A stretch of 64,000 nucleotides of DNA. Origin: Liriodendron chinense (Eukaryota > Streptophyta > Magnoliopsida > Magnoliales > Magnoliaceae). The stretch is from contig PVNU02000127.1 of NCBI GenBank assembly GCA_003013855.2, positions 2,542,001 through 2,606,000 of the forward strand, read 5' to 3'. Positions within the stretch are counted from its first letter, which is position 1, and the number at the start of each line of letters is the position of its first letter. The notes under the pieces are model-generated. The model was not told where the DNA came from and made no database searches. It saw nothing but the letters and a program-made list of their open reading frames with translations. Made by a program: the position numbers and the translations under genes. Positions 11,501 through 19,933 of this stretch are shown here, one piece after another.

Positions 11501-14500
11501 CCTCATGAAGATGTTATCAATCCTAGAATTCTGAACGAAAATGTGCATCACAATGTTATATCTAGTAGCCCTGAGCAAAATATCATTTTTGCGCGGCATG
11601 CATGAATAAAATTGAGCTGATGAGCCCACAATAGGGTCTTCATCTCCTGTCTCATGGCTTATACAATTTTACAAACTCAAAAACCAAATAGTAGCAAAAA
11701 CTGGAAAAGAAAAAAGAATAATAATCAAGATCAAAATTACACATGGCAAATCCAAAACAGATAAATGCTAATACTCTCACTAATACTAGCAAACACTGAA
11801 CAATAATCATTATCTAGATCAAAATTGCCTACGTAAAATCCACATCACATAAATGCTGATATTTGACATTACTGACTGACAGAGCAGAAGTTTAGTTTAT
11901 TGTCTTCAAATCATTGCTTTTAATCACAAAAATCAACCAAATATGTTTCTTCCTTAACAAACATTCTATTTTATAATTCCAAAGCATTGAATAAAGTCAT
12001 AAAAAGTTAAAACTATTAGAAATCTTACCCCTCTTAGGAATAGGTTAACCCAATCTGAGACTGCACTCAGCCAACATTTAGGACACACTGAAGGCCTAGC
12101 TTACTAAGCTACATTGATAAACACTCATAATGCTTGAGCATCGCTGTGTCAACTAGTGATGTCCTTGTGACTAAATCCTAGTATTCTCAACTAAGAAGTG
12201 CATCGCTCTAGCAACACTAAGCTAAATATCATAGTATATGCATGCATCGTTCGAAGTCAAGTGCATGAGCCCACAACAAGGATCTTCATCTCGTGAACAT
12301 GGTGGCAACCGTTACATGTTATGGGGTCCTAAAGGCTGTAACGGACGTTACGGAAAAAAAAAAAAAAGACTTGTAAAGGCCGTTACAACCCCCGAAACAG
12401 CCCGTTATGCCCCTCGTAAAGGCCATAACGGCCCCGTAATGGACTGTTACGGGGCTGATACAAGTTTTTTCGGATCTTCTTTCAATAAAAAAAAAGAGGC
12501 CGTAATGGGCCATTACGGCCCCCGTAACAGCCGTTACACCCCATATCATAAATGTAACGGTGGTGGCAGTAACCATTACGGAATACCTTGCTCGTGACTC
12601 GCTTACATTGGTGAATTGTACAAAGAGTGTCAAATAAAGAGTTAAAAACTATGGAAATCCACACTCCATCTTTTGAGCATCCTCTTGTTGTCAAAGCCCT
12701 AAATAGATGTCCCCTTTCCAAACAGTACCCAAACTATCACCCTACAACCAGCTGTAGACAAACTTAACCCCAACAACCAATTTTTCCAAGCACTTCGGCC
12801 TAGAAACTATCCAATATTTTCAAGGAAAGAGTGTAAACAAACATTCAGAAGGCATAAAAATGTGGGCTGTACCATATCACCAGTTGTAGGTGATCAGTTC
12901 TCCCATGGAAAAGTAAAAAATATAGGCGTTCTCTGAGCATTTCGAAGACCAATCTCAAAGTGTATCAAGCCAGGAATATCAAGTTATTACACTCAGTACC
13001 ACTTTATCTAGCACAACAGATTCATATAATTAGTTAACCTAAGTCCGTGGAAGAGCATCAATCATTCATAGTCTAGTAGTTATCTGTAGTGCTCTGGCTC
13101 TCGCCTCTTTGGACACACCAGAGAGTTAGTCTAGGGCGACATTAATACAACACAATATCAAAATTTCCATAGAAGCCCATAACAATATAAAGTTTAGTTA
13201 AAATTGGATCTAAAGGGAAGGATGTGATCGGTTGGTTGCAAATAGAATATAAGGTTAAATATATAAATTGATGGCGTAGAGCATTACAACAAAAGGTTGT
13301 CCGAGTGAAGTCAAGAATGTAATTTTGAATAGATGAGATGTTGACACGGGACAACTAACCACTTGCTCTAAAAGCTCAAATTGATAAAGCGTGGCAAATC
13401 AATCACTTTATCTCATAGCTCAAGCTCCTGCTTCACATAGGCTAGGACCTCAGCCGAACCCTCCTTTGTGGGCCCCACTTCACATGGGTTTACATCACAC
13501 GAGCCACCCGTATCACATGGGTCGCCCACCCCGAGTGTGCCCCCGCATCACACAGGCCACCCCACTCGAGCCCGGTGTGAAAATGTCCCTACATTAATCA
13601 CCTCTGGTGAGGAGTCTCGAACACGAGACCTCCTGCTTTGATACCACTTTGACGTAGGACAACTAACCACTTGCTCTAAAAGCTTGAATTGATAGAGCGT
13701 GGCAAATCAATCCCTTTATCTCATAGCCCCGGCTCCTGCTTCGCATAGGTCAGGCCCTCGGCCGAACCCTCCTTCGTGGGCCCCACTTCACATGGGTTCG
13801 CATCACACTAGCTACCCACATCACATGAGCCACCCATATCACATAGGCCGCCCACCTCGAGTGTGCCCCTGCATCACACAGGCCACCCCACTCAAGCCCG
13901 GTGTGAAAATGCCCCATGCATTAGATGTGCATGCATTTGTCAAAATTGCCACTTTACAGTGATTCTTTCACTTGCGTTGACTGTGAGTTTTTAGAATAGA
14001 AAAATGGTGAAGTTGCTCTTTTTTTCTATTTTATTATTTGTTATTTTTTCCACATGGGAAGCTAGAGGAACCGTAACATTCGAGTTTTAGAACAGAAAAA
14101 ATAAATAAATAACTTTGACAAAAGTACAAGATTAAAGAGGCCCTATGTGCTACTAACCCTCTCGTCACAATCATGAGAACAAAACACGAGCTGTCATAGG
14201 AAACCAAAAAAAAGAAAACAACCCAAAAAACGAATAAACATAGTCCACATAAAATCAGGAGAATCAACCCCCACCAATGATGTCCCATGGCCCCCTCCTG
14301 ATCCATTCCTTCAGGATTTCCTCAAAGGAGGAGCGCCGAAAATCTGATCCAGCTAGAGTCCAGCCTGTTAAAATAAAGTAGATACCCTTCTTGGTTGGGC
14401 CATGCGACTTTCGCTTCCTTTCAAAGTTTCTTCTATGTCTCTCCCACCTCAAAATCCAATAATGCCAAGGGGATCATCTTCCAGAAAATGCTTCTTCTCG

Positions 14501-17500
14501 CCCTGAACAGGCCCACATTCTGGCTGCTAATGGCATCTGGGAGAGAACCATTTAGAGCCCATGCAATACCAAGCAGCTGGAAAAGCAACTCCACATGTCC
14601 CTCACAACATTGCAATGGACAAACAGACAGTCAATACTTTCTTCATGATTTCGGTACACGAACCCCATGGTTGGCAAGGTCCACTAGCTCTTCTTCAGAT
14701 TATCCACGGTGAGAATCTTATTAGCTGCAATACCAAACAAGCTGAAAAAGCAACACCACATGCCCTCACAACATTGCAATGGACAAAAAGATAGTCAAAA
14801 CTTTTTCCGTGATTTCGGCACATGAACCACGTGGTTGGCAAGGTCCACTAGCTCTTCTTCAGATTATCCACAGTGAGAATCATATTAGCTGATCAACCCA
14901 AGCAAAAGCTAGCAGTCTCGGTGGACTAGGGCCTGTGACACCTTTGCAAATTTGGACTACATGCCAACCTGAAAAGAGAGAATGTGCATCATCAATTTGG
15001 CTGTAAATAGCCCATTTGGGAGTGAATCCAAAATTTTCAGTCTCAACCGAGCTTGATATCAGCTTTTGCACAACAGCTTCATGACTCATGAGTTCTTTGA
15101 AGAGGCTAAGCTCATCTTCAGTTCGCAACACGTGCCTGATAATCTCATCCAATATGGATGTACAAAAGCTATCAACTCTATGTTTCATCCACAGGCATGT
15201 TAAAGACATTCTCATGGATGCCCTACAGAAGAAAATCGCAACTCTCTTACCCGGCACAAACCCTCTACCCAAGTGCTGGTCCTGCTTTGAACTCACACTC
15301 CAGCTTCCTAGCTATTATACTCACGGGCATTTAAAACAAAAGACTCCCTGCTCCAGCATTTGATTTCTTGCCACTTGACTTCCAGCTTCATGCAACTATA
15401 CTCTCAGGTAAACTTTCAATGCATCCATCATGCACCTCAACTTGAAGGAATTATGTTTCTTTCTTTTTTTCTTTTTTCTTTTTTTCTTGTTTTTCCTTAA
15501 TGGTGTTATGTTTCTCGTTATTTGTTTGCGTATATGTGTATGTCAGAGTAGTGTGACAGGCTGTTTTTTTTTTAGAGAGATCAGAGATGGTTACACATAA
15601 CTTGGTTTTATGTGGGGAAATTTCTTTCATTGAAAATACCTTTTGTAATGTAAACTGGAATGAATTAGGATCTCAGTCGCACATAAATAGAACCTGATTG
15701 TGATGTGCTATAATCAGCAAGAAATCGCAGAAAAAAAGTCCACGATAGTTTCATTATGCTCAATGTGCTTCTAACCATTGACCATAGAGAGATCAGAGAT
15801 GGTTACACATAACTTAGTTTTATGTGGGGAAAATTTCTTTCATTGAAAATACCTTTTGTAATGTAAACTGGAATAAATTAGGATCTCAGTTGCACATAAA
15901 TAGAACCTGATTGTGATGTGCTATAATCAGCAAGAAATCCCAGAAAAAAAGTCCATGATAGTTTCAGTATGCTCAATGTGCTTCTAACCATTGACCTTAT
16001 GAGTTGTCATGCAGCCCATGGTTAGTCCATAGATGCAAACTCATGTGACACATTCAATTTATTTGGGTCTTGATTGCTGACAGCAAAGAATAAGAGAAAC
16101 CAAAACAGCCCTTGCACTAATGCTCCCCTTGGGACTGTCAAATCCCACTGCAGAAGAACGTGGAGTAGAACCAAAACAATAGAAAAGGAAGACAGCAATA
16201 ACAAGACCAACCGAGAAAAGTGGTGTTGAGCTGGAGGATGTGATGCCATCTCCTCCTTTCTCCCCACAAGAGGTTTATGTTCCTCTTAGCCTTAGCCATG
16301 GATTTTCTGGAAAGAATGCAGTTTCATGTCGCTAGCCAAACAAGGTTGATCTCCCTTGATTCACAGTTAGGAAGCTCCACCACATTGAACCAACAACTAG
16401 GATATCTCACCATCTCCACATTAACATCTAGTAAGAAGAGATAACTAAGAATTTCCTGGGTAAAGCTTTAGGGGTCATTTGGATAGCCTGTAAATGGTTT
16501 ACTAGTAAATCATCACTATTTGTGTTTGGATGCCCTCATTTGCTAGTAAATCATTTACTACTTGTAAGTGATTTACTAGCAAATGGCCCCTTCTCATTTA
16601 CTACCAAAAAGGTGAGATTTCATTTACTAGTAAATGATTTACTAGCTAGTAAATGATTTACTAGCTAGTAAATGCCAACAGCTCCTTTTTTTTTTTTTCT
16701 TTTTTTTTTAAATTTTACACTGTAAATGATTTACTAGTAACCATTTACAGGCTATCCAAACACGGTAAATGATTTACTAGTAAATCATTTACAACTTAAA
16801 GCCAAACAGACAATTGTAAATCATTTACTAGCATTTAAGTGATTTACTAGTAAACCATTTACCACCATCCAAATGACCCCTTAGAAAAAAGTGCATCCAA
16901 ACAACTAAAAATACAACAAGAATTATATAACTACAACTAAAATACAAAAAAAAAAAGAAGAAGAAGCAGAAGAAGAAGAAGAAGATAAAATAGAGCATCC
17001 TTGTGAAATGCACATGTGTCAAGCCTGTCAACCATTTAGAAACAGGGCATCCTTGTGACATAAGTCACCATGAACACGAGACTCATTAACTGTATTGTCT
17101 AATTATTCAAAACTAGAAGCAACAAATCCATTTCAACACCATTTCTATATGGAGTAACCTGCATCTATTCAAAGCGGGCCTTAAAGACAGGCATATCAAC
17201 ACCATTACCAATCCGGAGGATAGCAGATTGCAGCAACACTTGCAAATACAAGGGTGCTGAGCACCTTTCACCATAGCTCCGAAAAGCACAATTTTCTACC
17301 CAGTCAGGTCAATGTCTGACACATCACTCTCCATAGAATCCTGTAACCTACACAGCCTAGACCTATATAGAGTTATCGGATCCGTGTAAAACCTACAACA
17401 GTTGAAATTTCAACAGCCCGCAAACTATCGGTATTCTGCCACTTTCTCATAAACCAATTGTAAAAGCCAGCTCCTTTCTTTTCTTTTCTATCGTATACTG

Positions 17501-17928
17501 AGGAGATCGCATAAATCTCACTTTGTTCATCATCACAGAAGATGAGATCTCACTTGAAATGCATAAACAGAGCACAAAAAAGATCAAAACCCTAAAACAG
17601 TGATCACGAGCATTTTCGAATCGTGATCTGTAGAGATCGCGATCTGGCAACCCTAACATTCGCAAATCGAGATCAGAGAGAATTCAAAAATCTTGGGAAG
17701 GAGATCTAACCTTTCTTGGCCAGCCGTATCCCAAATCTGGGCCTTGACAACCTTGTCATCGACGTGGATACTGCGGGTAGCGAATTCGACGCCGATCGTT
17801 GATTTCGACTCGAGGCTGAACTCGTTTCTGGTGAATCTAGACAGGAGATTGGATTTTCCGACGCCAGAGTCGCCGATCAAAACGACCTTGAAGAGGTAAT
17901 CGTAATCATCGTCGGCTCTATACGCCAT
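2692..17928 (-). CDS. RABA1F: RABA1f-like Rab GTPase, two-exon gene
   Basis: The CDS is join(17711..17928, 2692..3124) on the minus strand, 651 nt, 216 residues. Rab11/RABA GTPases cycle between GTP and GDP and direct vesicle traffic from trans-Golgi/recycling endosomes to the plasma membrane. The protein has every G motif: P-loop GDSGVGKS (19-26), switch I threonine in STIGVEF (43-49), WDTAGQE (66-72), NKAD (125-128) and ETSAL (153-157). It ends in CCSA, a double-cysteine geranylgeranylation signal. The start MAYRADDDYDYLF is the usual RABA N-terminus and the length is normal for the family. The exons join in phase through Arg73 with a GT donor and AG acceptor. The middle and C-terminal tail (DDPAALPKGQTINVG) resemble RABA1f more than other RABA1 members; that assignment is from memory of the family. 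No frameshift or lost motif, so it should be functional. Only the intron size is odd. Confidence 0.96.
3431..3665 (+). repeat. Copy of an old intronic duplication
   Basis: Resembles 11770-12005 in the same orientation, sharing ACTAGCAAAYACT, AATCATTATC, GTTTATT and GTTTCTTCCTT in the same order. Diverged; no coding potential. Confidence 0.45.
3835..4450 (+). repeat. Irregular tandem repeat of a TTAGCATGTGTTGCTCAAG unit
   Basis: Three diverged units start with TTAGCATGTGTTGCT at 3941, 4063 and 4229 (spacings 122 and 166) and continue with CATCAGAATGACATCTCATC and TTGCATAAGACC. A related block lies at 11135-11340 (TTAGCATGTGTTGCTAAGA). Confidence 0.7.
4575..4925. mobile_element. Non-coding dispersed element, copy 1
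   Basis: Shares CCTCTCATGTGAGA, GAGATCTGGGCCATTCATCA, GGCATGTTCA and GTGTGTTGTATGCATGGAT, in order, with 5765-6200. The two copies flank the MITE at 5128-5592. Confidence 0.5.
5128..5592. mobile_element. Tourist/PIF-like MITE
   Basis: Ends GGAATTGTTTGGTAATTGTA and, read inward from the right, GGAGTTGTTTGGTAATTGTA. Flanks are TAA (left) and TCA (right), compatible with a mutated 3-bp TWA target site. Second inverted blocks inside read TAAACAATTCT and AGAATTGTTTA. Confidence 0.6.
5765..6200. mobile_element. Non-coding dispersed element, copy 2
   Basis: Diverged partner of 4575-4925, enlarged near its right end by a (TG)n tract. Confidence 0.5.
6092..6129. repeat. (TG)n microsatellite
   Basis: About 19 TG units, flanked on both sides by a copy of TCTAATAAGTGTG, as if the tract grew inside a short duplication. 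Confidence 0.9.
6690..7340 (+). repeat. Diverged tandem array, unit about 78 bp
   Basis: A motif GGATCTACCCAT or a variant recurs at about 6698, 6779, 6856, 6996, 7067, 7145 and 7218. Each is followed by CAAGATCAGCAT, CACACAATCTACAAGCCGGAT and GATTATTTTAA-like blocks. Unit spacing runs from 70 to 81 bp, with one unit disrupted by the hairpin at 6959. Confidence 0.65.
6959..7000. repeat. Perfect hairpin inside the 78-bp array
   Basis: ATATTTTCACAGATTTT, an A-rich loop, and its exact inverse AAAATCTGTGAAAATAT: a 17-bp perfect stem. Confidence 0.75.
7360..7910 (+). pseudogene. Decayed Ty3-type retrotransposon gag
   Basis: Traces of a capsid C-terminal region (HHELVIVRLNSVDEAY) are followed by two in-frame stops, then a zinc-knuckle region CYRYGGKGHLAAMYP. 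The expected CX2CX4HX4C pattern has lost its second and fourth cysteines to tyrosine. Both stops and both cysteine losses fit C-to-T or G-to-A changes, as expected from methylated cytosine deamination. The frame also shifts between the blocks. No LTR or pol could be attached to it. Confidence 0.6.
7946..8160. mobile_element. hAT-type MITE fragment
   Basis: Starts TAGGGCTGTCAGTGGGTA, an end typical of hAT-like MITEs in this window (TAGGGCTCTCAATGG at 45086), and contains inverted blocks around GGTACC and ACCCAAT. The right terminus is missing. Confidence 0.4.
8406..8538 (+). repeat. 71-bp tandem duplication, near identical
   Basis: GGCAGCTCATTAGATAGGCC and the following 40 bp occur at 8406 and again at 8477 without visible mismatch, so the event is recent. 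Confidence 0.9.
8571..8595. repeat. (GA)n microsatellite
   Basis: About 12 GA units right after the 71-bp duplication. Confidence 0.9.
8943..9345. mobile_element. Inverted-repeat element family H, copy 1
   Basis: Bounded by ATCTTGAAAATGGTGGTTAC on the left and its imperfect inverse (GTGACCATTTTTAAAATGGTC) on the right. The body has CTATCAAATGGATGGTTAAA and GGATCAGAGATTTGG, shared with copies at 18.8, 41.4, 48.8 and 49.9 kb. Confidence 0.6.
9450..10755 (+). pseudogene. LINE 3' end: zf-RVT and RNase H remnants
   Basis: 5'-truncated non-LTR retrotransposon. The first frame has a reverse-transcriptase zinc-binding region (FTVKSFYNIS, then WCVICKSAEENVEHLLIHCS). A frameshift near 9800 moves the homology to a second frame (VMPKSIKELCMGWKVEAWGP, then WSLWLEHDRRTFQGKWKAEA). 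RNase H-like pieces follow at 10155-10520, spread over several frames with stops. The element ends in a short TAAATAAATAAAT tail at 10741-10753, typical of plant LINEs. Inactive. Confidence 0.75.
11135..11340 (+). repeat. Relative of the 3.8-4.4 kb repeat
   Basis: Shares TTTCTGGTTATAAACAACCCTC-like, TTGCTTTGTGT and TTAGCATGTGTTGCT blocks with 3835-4330 in the same orientation. Confidence 0.5.
11390..12300 (+). repeat. Old tandem duplication, period about 650 bp
   Basis: 11400-11660 and 12030-12300 share CTCTTAGGAAYA, GACTGCACTCA, CATTTAGGAC, CCTAGWATTCT, ATGCATGCAT and ATGAGCCCACAA in the same order. The segment between them (11770-12005) matches 3431-3665. Well diverged, no coding. Confidence 0.5.
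12309..12560. mobile_element. Mutator-like MITE rich in CCGTTAC boxes
   Basis: A 252-bp element with ends CCGTTACATGTTATGGGG and, read inward from the right, CCGTTACATTTATGATATGG. It is flanked by TGGTGGCAA (12300-12308) and TGGTGGCAG (12561-12569), a 9-bp target duplication with one mismatch, the size made by Mutator transposases. About a dozen CCGTTAC/GTAACGG-type boxes in both directions fill the body. Confidence 0.75.
13342..13923 (-). mobile_element. TRIM retroelement with a 53-bp interior
   Basis: Two direct repeats, 13342-13596 and 13650-13923, share TGACACGGGACAACTAACC / TGACGTAGGACAACTAACC starts and a GTGTGAAAATG-type right end. On the minus strand the interior opens, after a 3-bp spacer, with TGGTATCAAAGC (13635-13646), one mismatch from the standard primer binding site for initiator Met tRNA. 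GATGT lies at both outer edges (13337-13341 and 13924-13928): a 5-bp target duplication. No coding. Terminal repeats of about 255-274 bp with PBS and TSD fit a terminal-repeat retrotransposon in miniature, but the interior is very short. The LTRs contain CATCACAYRGGCC-like subrepeats. Confidence 0.75.
14270..14960 (-). pseudogene. LINE 3' end (zf-RVT remnant), minus strand
   Basis: Minus strand codes, across frames, LLAFAWVDQLI, FVHCNVVRDMW, LFQLLGIAWALNGSLPDAI and RWERHRRNFERKRKSHGPTK, then FRRSSFEEILKEWIRRGPWD: the zinc-binding domain of a LINE reverse transcriptase. It is broken by stops and frameshifts and carries an internal 164-bp duplication. Confidence 0.65.
14560..14890. repeat. 164-bp tandem duplication inside the LINE remnant
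   Basis: TGCAATACCAARCARCTGRA through GATTATCCACRGTGAGAAT occurs twice (for example TGCAATGG at 14611 and 14775), so the zinc-binding segment of the LINE is duplicated. Confidence 0.85.
14960..15296 (-). other. Unrecognised open segment upstream of the LINE remnant
   Basis: A minus-strand frame beginning MSSKQDQHLGRGF stays open for about 110 residues and runs into the LINE zinc-binding segment. Its middle part (LSLFKELMSHEAVVQKLISS) does not resemble any LINE part I know. It could be 5' LINE sequence too decayed to recognise, or a captured fragment. I assign no function. Confidence 0.25.
15430..15573. other. Pyrimidine-rich spacer
   Basis: T- and C-rich runs (15450-15500, 15563-15573); nothing else seen. 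Confidence 0.5.
15574..15997 (+). repeat. 212-bp tandem duplication
   Basis: AGAGAGATCAGAGATGGTTA begins at 15574 and at 15786; the two units differ at only a handful of positions. Recent duplication in the intron. Confidence 0.9.
16471..16880. mobile_element. Tourist-like MITE packed with TTTACTAGTAAA palindromes
   Basis: A 410-bp element with ends GGGGTCATTTGGAT and ATCCAAATGACCCC, flanked by TTA on both sides (16468-16470, 16881-16883), the target duplication of PIF/Harbinger. The subterminal region and body carry many copies of the palindrome TTTACTAGTAAA within GTAAATGATTTACTAG. An inner end-like block (GGCTATCCAAACACGG) suggests an earlier nested copy. Confidence 0.75.
16945..16986. 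repeat. (GAA)n microsatellite
   Basis: Imperfect AGA/GAA trinucleotide run. Confidence 0.7.
17711..17928 (-). CDS. RABA1F: RABA1f-like exon 1
   Basis: Exon 1 codes residues 1-72 plus two bases of Arg73: N-terminal acidic stretch, P-loop, effector region and the WDTAGQE switch II motif. The ATG lies at 17926-17928 on the minus strand. The donor is GAAAG|GTTAGA; reading on past it gives residues unlike any Rab, which confirms the splice. Confidence 0.95.
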
Positions 17929-18098
17929 TCGTCAGCTACTGTTACTATGCCTTTATCCGGAGAAAACCACAATCGGATCTAATCTAAGAAGGGAAAATGC
18001 GAGTTTATCTTCTTCTTCTTTTCTCTGAATTCTAACAGTTATTTTTCGCCGGTGTGAAACTCGACATTTCGGAGAGAGGTCGGAATGGAGGGTTTGGT

Positions 18099-18106
18099 TT
18101 TAAATA
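18099..18106 (-). promoter_or_regulatory. TATA-like box of RABA1f-like gene
   Basis: TATTTAAA on the minus strand about 170 bp upstream of the start codon, in the otherwise repeat-free gap between the ATG and the foldback element beginning at 18275. It would predict a transcription start near 18070 and a leader of about 140 nt. Inferred from spacing only. Confidence 0.4.
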
Positions 18107-18274
18107 CCGTTTGAAGATTTAAAGCTCAAAACCAAAAGCTAGAAAAGTAAAATTGAGGTGAGAGAATAGAAATTGAAAATTCTCAGCTGCTTGAAAGGGT
18201 CAGTTTTTTTTCTCTCTTTTTTTTTTTTTAGTTCTTTTCTTTATTATTTTAATCTGAGAAATACAACATTATCA

Positions 18275-18802
18275 GGCGCGAGTTAGGTGTTATCCGGGAA
18301 ACAGCTTTTAGTTGGTGTTACCACTGCCGTGTGGCCCCACATGGGTAATATTTTATATATCCACGCCATCCATCAGTTTTTCCAGTCCATTTTAAGATGG
18401 GGTTCCAAACTTTATACAGATCAAAATCTCAGGTGGGCCATACCACTGGAAACAGTGGTGATTGAGTACCTCACCATTAAAAATTCCAAAAGAGCCCAGT
18501 GTAAGGTTTTAGTAATTTTTATTTGTAATCAAACCTATTGATTATGTCAATAAGATCTGGATGAAGGTAAATTATAAATATCAGATTGATCCAAAACTTT
18601 TGTAGCCCACAAAAAGCTTTTAATGGTTATTCATCACTATTTCTATTGGTATGATCCACCTAAGATTTGGATCTTCTTAGAGTTTGGTATCACGCCCTTA
18701 AATGAGATGAAAAAACAGATGGACGGCGTGGATTTGTAAAAAATATATCAATCTGGGCCTCACACGGTTAGGGTAACACCCAATTAGCAGCTAATCCGCT
18801 CT
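18275..18802. mobile_element. Foldback element FB1, next to the Rab promoter
   Basis: Ends GGCGCGAGTTAG and, read inward from the right, AGAGCGGATTAG. It is flanked by CAACATTATCA and CAACATTACCA, an imperfect target repeat (up to 11 bp) in line with the roughly 9 bp left by Mutator-like elements. The body is symmetrical: GTGGCCCCACATGG ... AAATCCACGCC arms around a central GATCCAAAACTTTTGTAG. It begins about 170 bp beyond the TATA-like box of the Rab gene. Confidence 0.7.
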
Positions 18803-18809
18803 CAACATT

Positions 18810-19165
18810 ACCACCCTTTTGAAGTTAGTGTCACTCTCCTCGCATTTGTCACTCATTTGCAGCTATCCACACCATCCAAATTGTGGGGTGAGCATATGTC
18901 TAAAATAACACTAATCGAGAAATCCTAAATCACAATCATCCCATTCATAGAAAAATGATGGTTAGAAGTAAAATATTTAGGGGTCCAGATTCAATAGCAA
19001 AATCAGATGGTTGCTGTCGTGCAATTCTTCGGTTACGCTCAGTCCACCATTGGATCAGATATTTGGACGGTGTGGATTGCTTGCAACTTTGCCATCAGTG
19101 TGGCTGAAGAGGTGCCACCATTTTTAATATGGTGGTGAACCACCACAGGAGTCTTGTCTGGACGA
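18810..19165. mobile_element. Inverted-repeat element family H, copy 2
   Basis: Body GCAGCTATCCACACCATCCAAATTGTGG-like, TTCTTCGGTTACGCTCAGTC, and right end CCACCATTTTTAATATGGTGG. Confidence 0.55.
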
Positions 19166-19448
19166 GACGGTACGTGTGAGGAGATACTGATCGAGGCGGT
19201 AAACTACAGGTGTCTGAGAGATCCGAACCATTCATCAGGAACCACCACGATGAAGAAGACTTCTCAAACTCGGTCGATTAGAAACTCAGCGGAGCCAACT
19301 CGTATATGAGCAATTACTCGGTGGAGATTCAACCAAACGCATGAAAGCAGCTCAAAAACTCAGGCTTCTCCATTGTAAGCTTGTAACTGATAAGCCACCG
19401 ATGAGTGTCTGTTGGATTTTGATTTTGTTGCAGGAGTGATTCAACCAG

Positions 19449-19933
19449 GACGCGGTTTGGCGAGTGGCCTCAACCCCGGCCAGCTAGCTGATGTCGAAGC
19501 TCTATGGGCCCCACCATGTTGTATCTATTTTTTTTATGCTGTCCATCCATTTTTCTAGCTCATTTTAGTGCAAGAGCTCAAAAATGAGGTAGATCCAAAT
19601 CTCAGGTGGACCACACCACAGGAAAATAGTATTGACTGAATCTCCATTATTAAAAGCTTCCCAGGACCCTATGTAATGTTTGTTTGACATACAACCTATT
19701 GAAAAGGTCACACAAATCTAGGTGGCGGGAAAACATAAATATTAGTATGATCCAAAACTTTTGTAGCCTCCAAATGTTTTCACAGTAAGGGTCCAATCCC
19801 CACTGCTTCCTGTGGGATTTATGCCATAAAATGTTGGAAAATGCGTGGATAAAACACATACATCATGGTGGGGCCTATAGAGTTTTGACACCAGTTAACT
19901 GGCTGGTGTTGGGTTACTAGCGAAATTGCGCCC
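19449..19933. mobile_element. Foldback element FB1
   Basis: Ends GGACGCGGTTTGGCGAG and, from the right, GGGCGCAATTTCGCTAG. Flanks TTTCAACCA and ATTTAACCA match at 7 of 9. Long arms (CAGCTAGCTGATGTC / CAGTTAACTGGTGTC, then CTCTATGGGCCCCACCATG). Confidence 0.7.

Larger units (their letters stand above)
3125..17710 (-). other. RABA1F: 14.6-kb intron of the RABA1f-like gene
   Basis: Single phase-2 intron placed right after the DTAGQE motif, a usual intron position in plant RABA genes. It is about 14.6 kb, grown by transposon insertion: it contains fragments of LINE, Ty3 and TRIM retroelements, several MITEs and local tandem duplications, all listed separately. No other gene I can support lies inside it. 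Confidence 0.93.

Noticed and set aside
3431..12005. Direct repeats at 3.4-4.4 kb and 11.1-12.0 kb as LTRs of one element around the gag remnant
   Set aside because: Block order differs on the two sides, similarity is patchy, and no primer site or polypurine tract adjoins them.
14880..15296. 138-residue minus-strand frame as a host gene
   Set aside because: Its C-terminal end runs into LINE zinc-binding sequence and the rest is unrecognised; kept only as an unknown segment.
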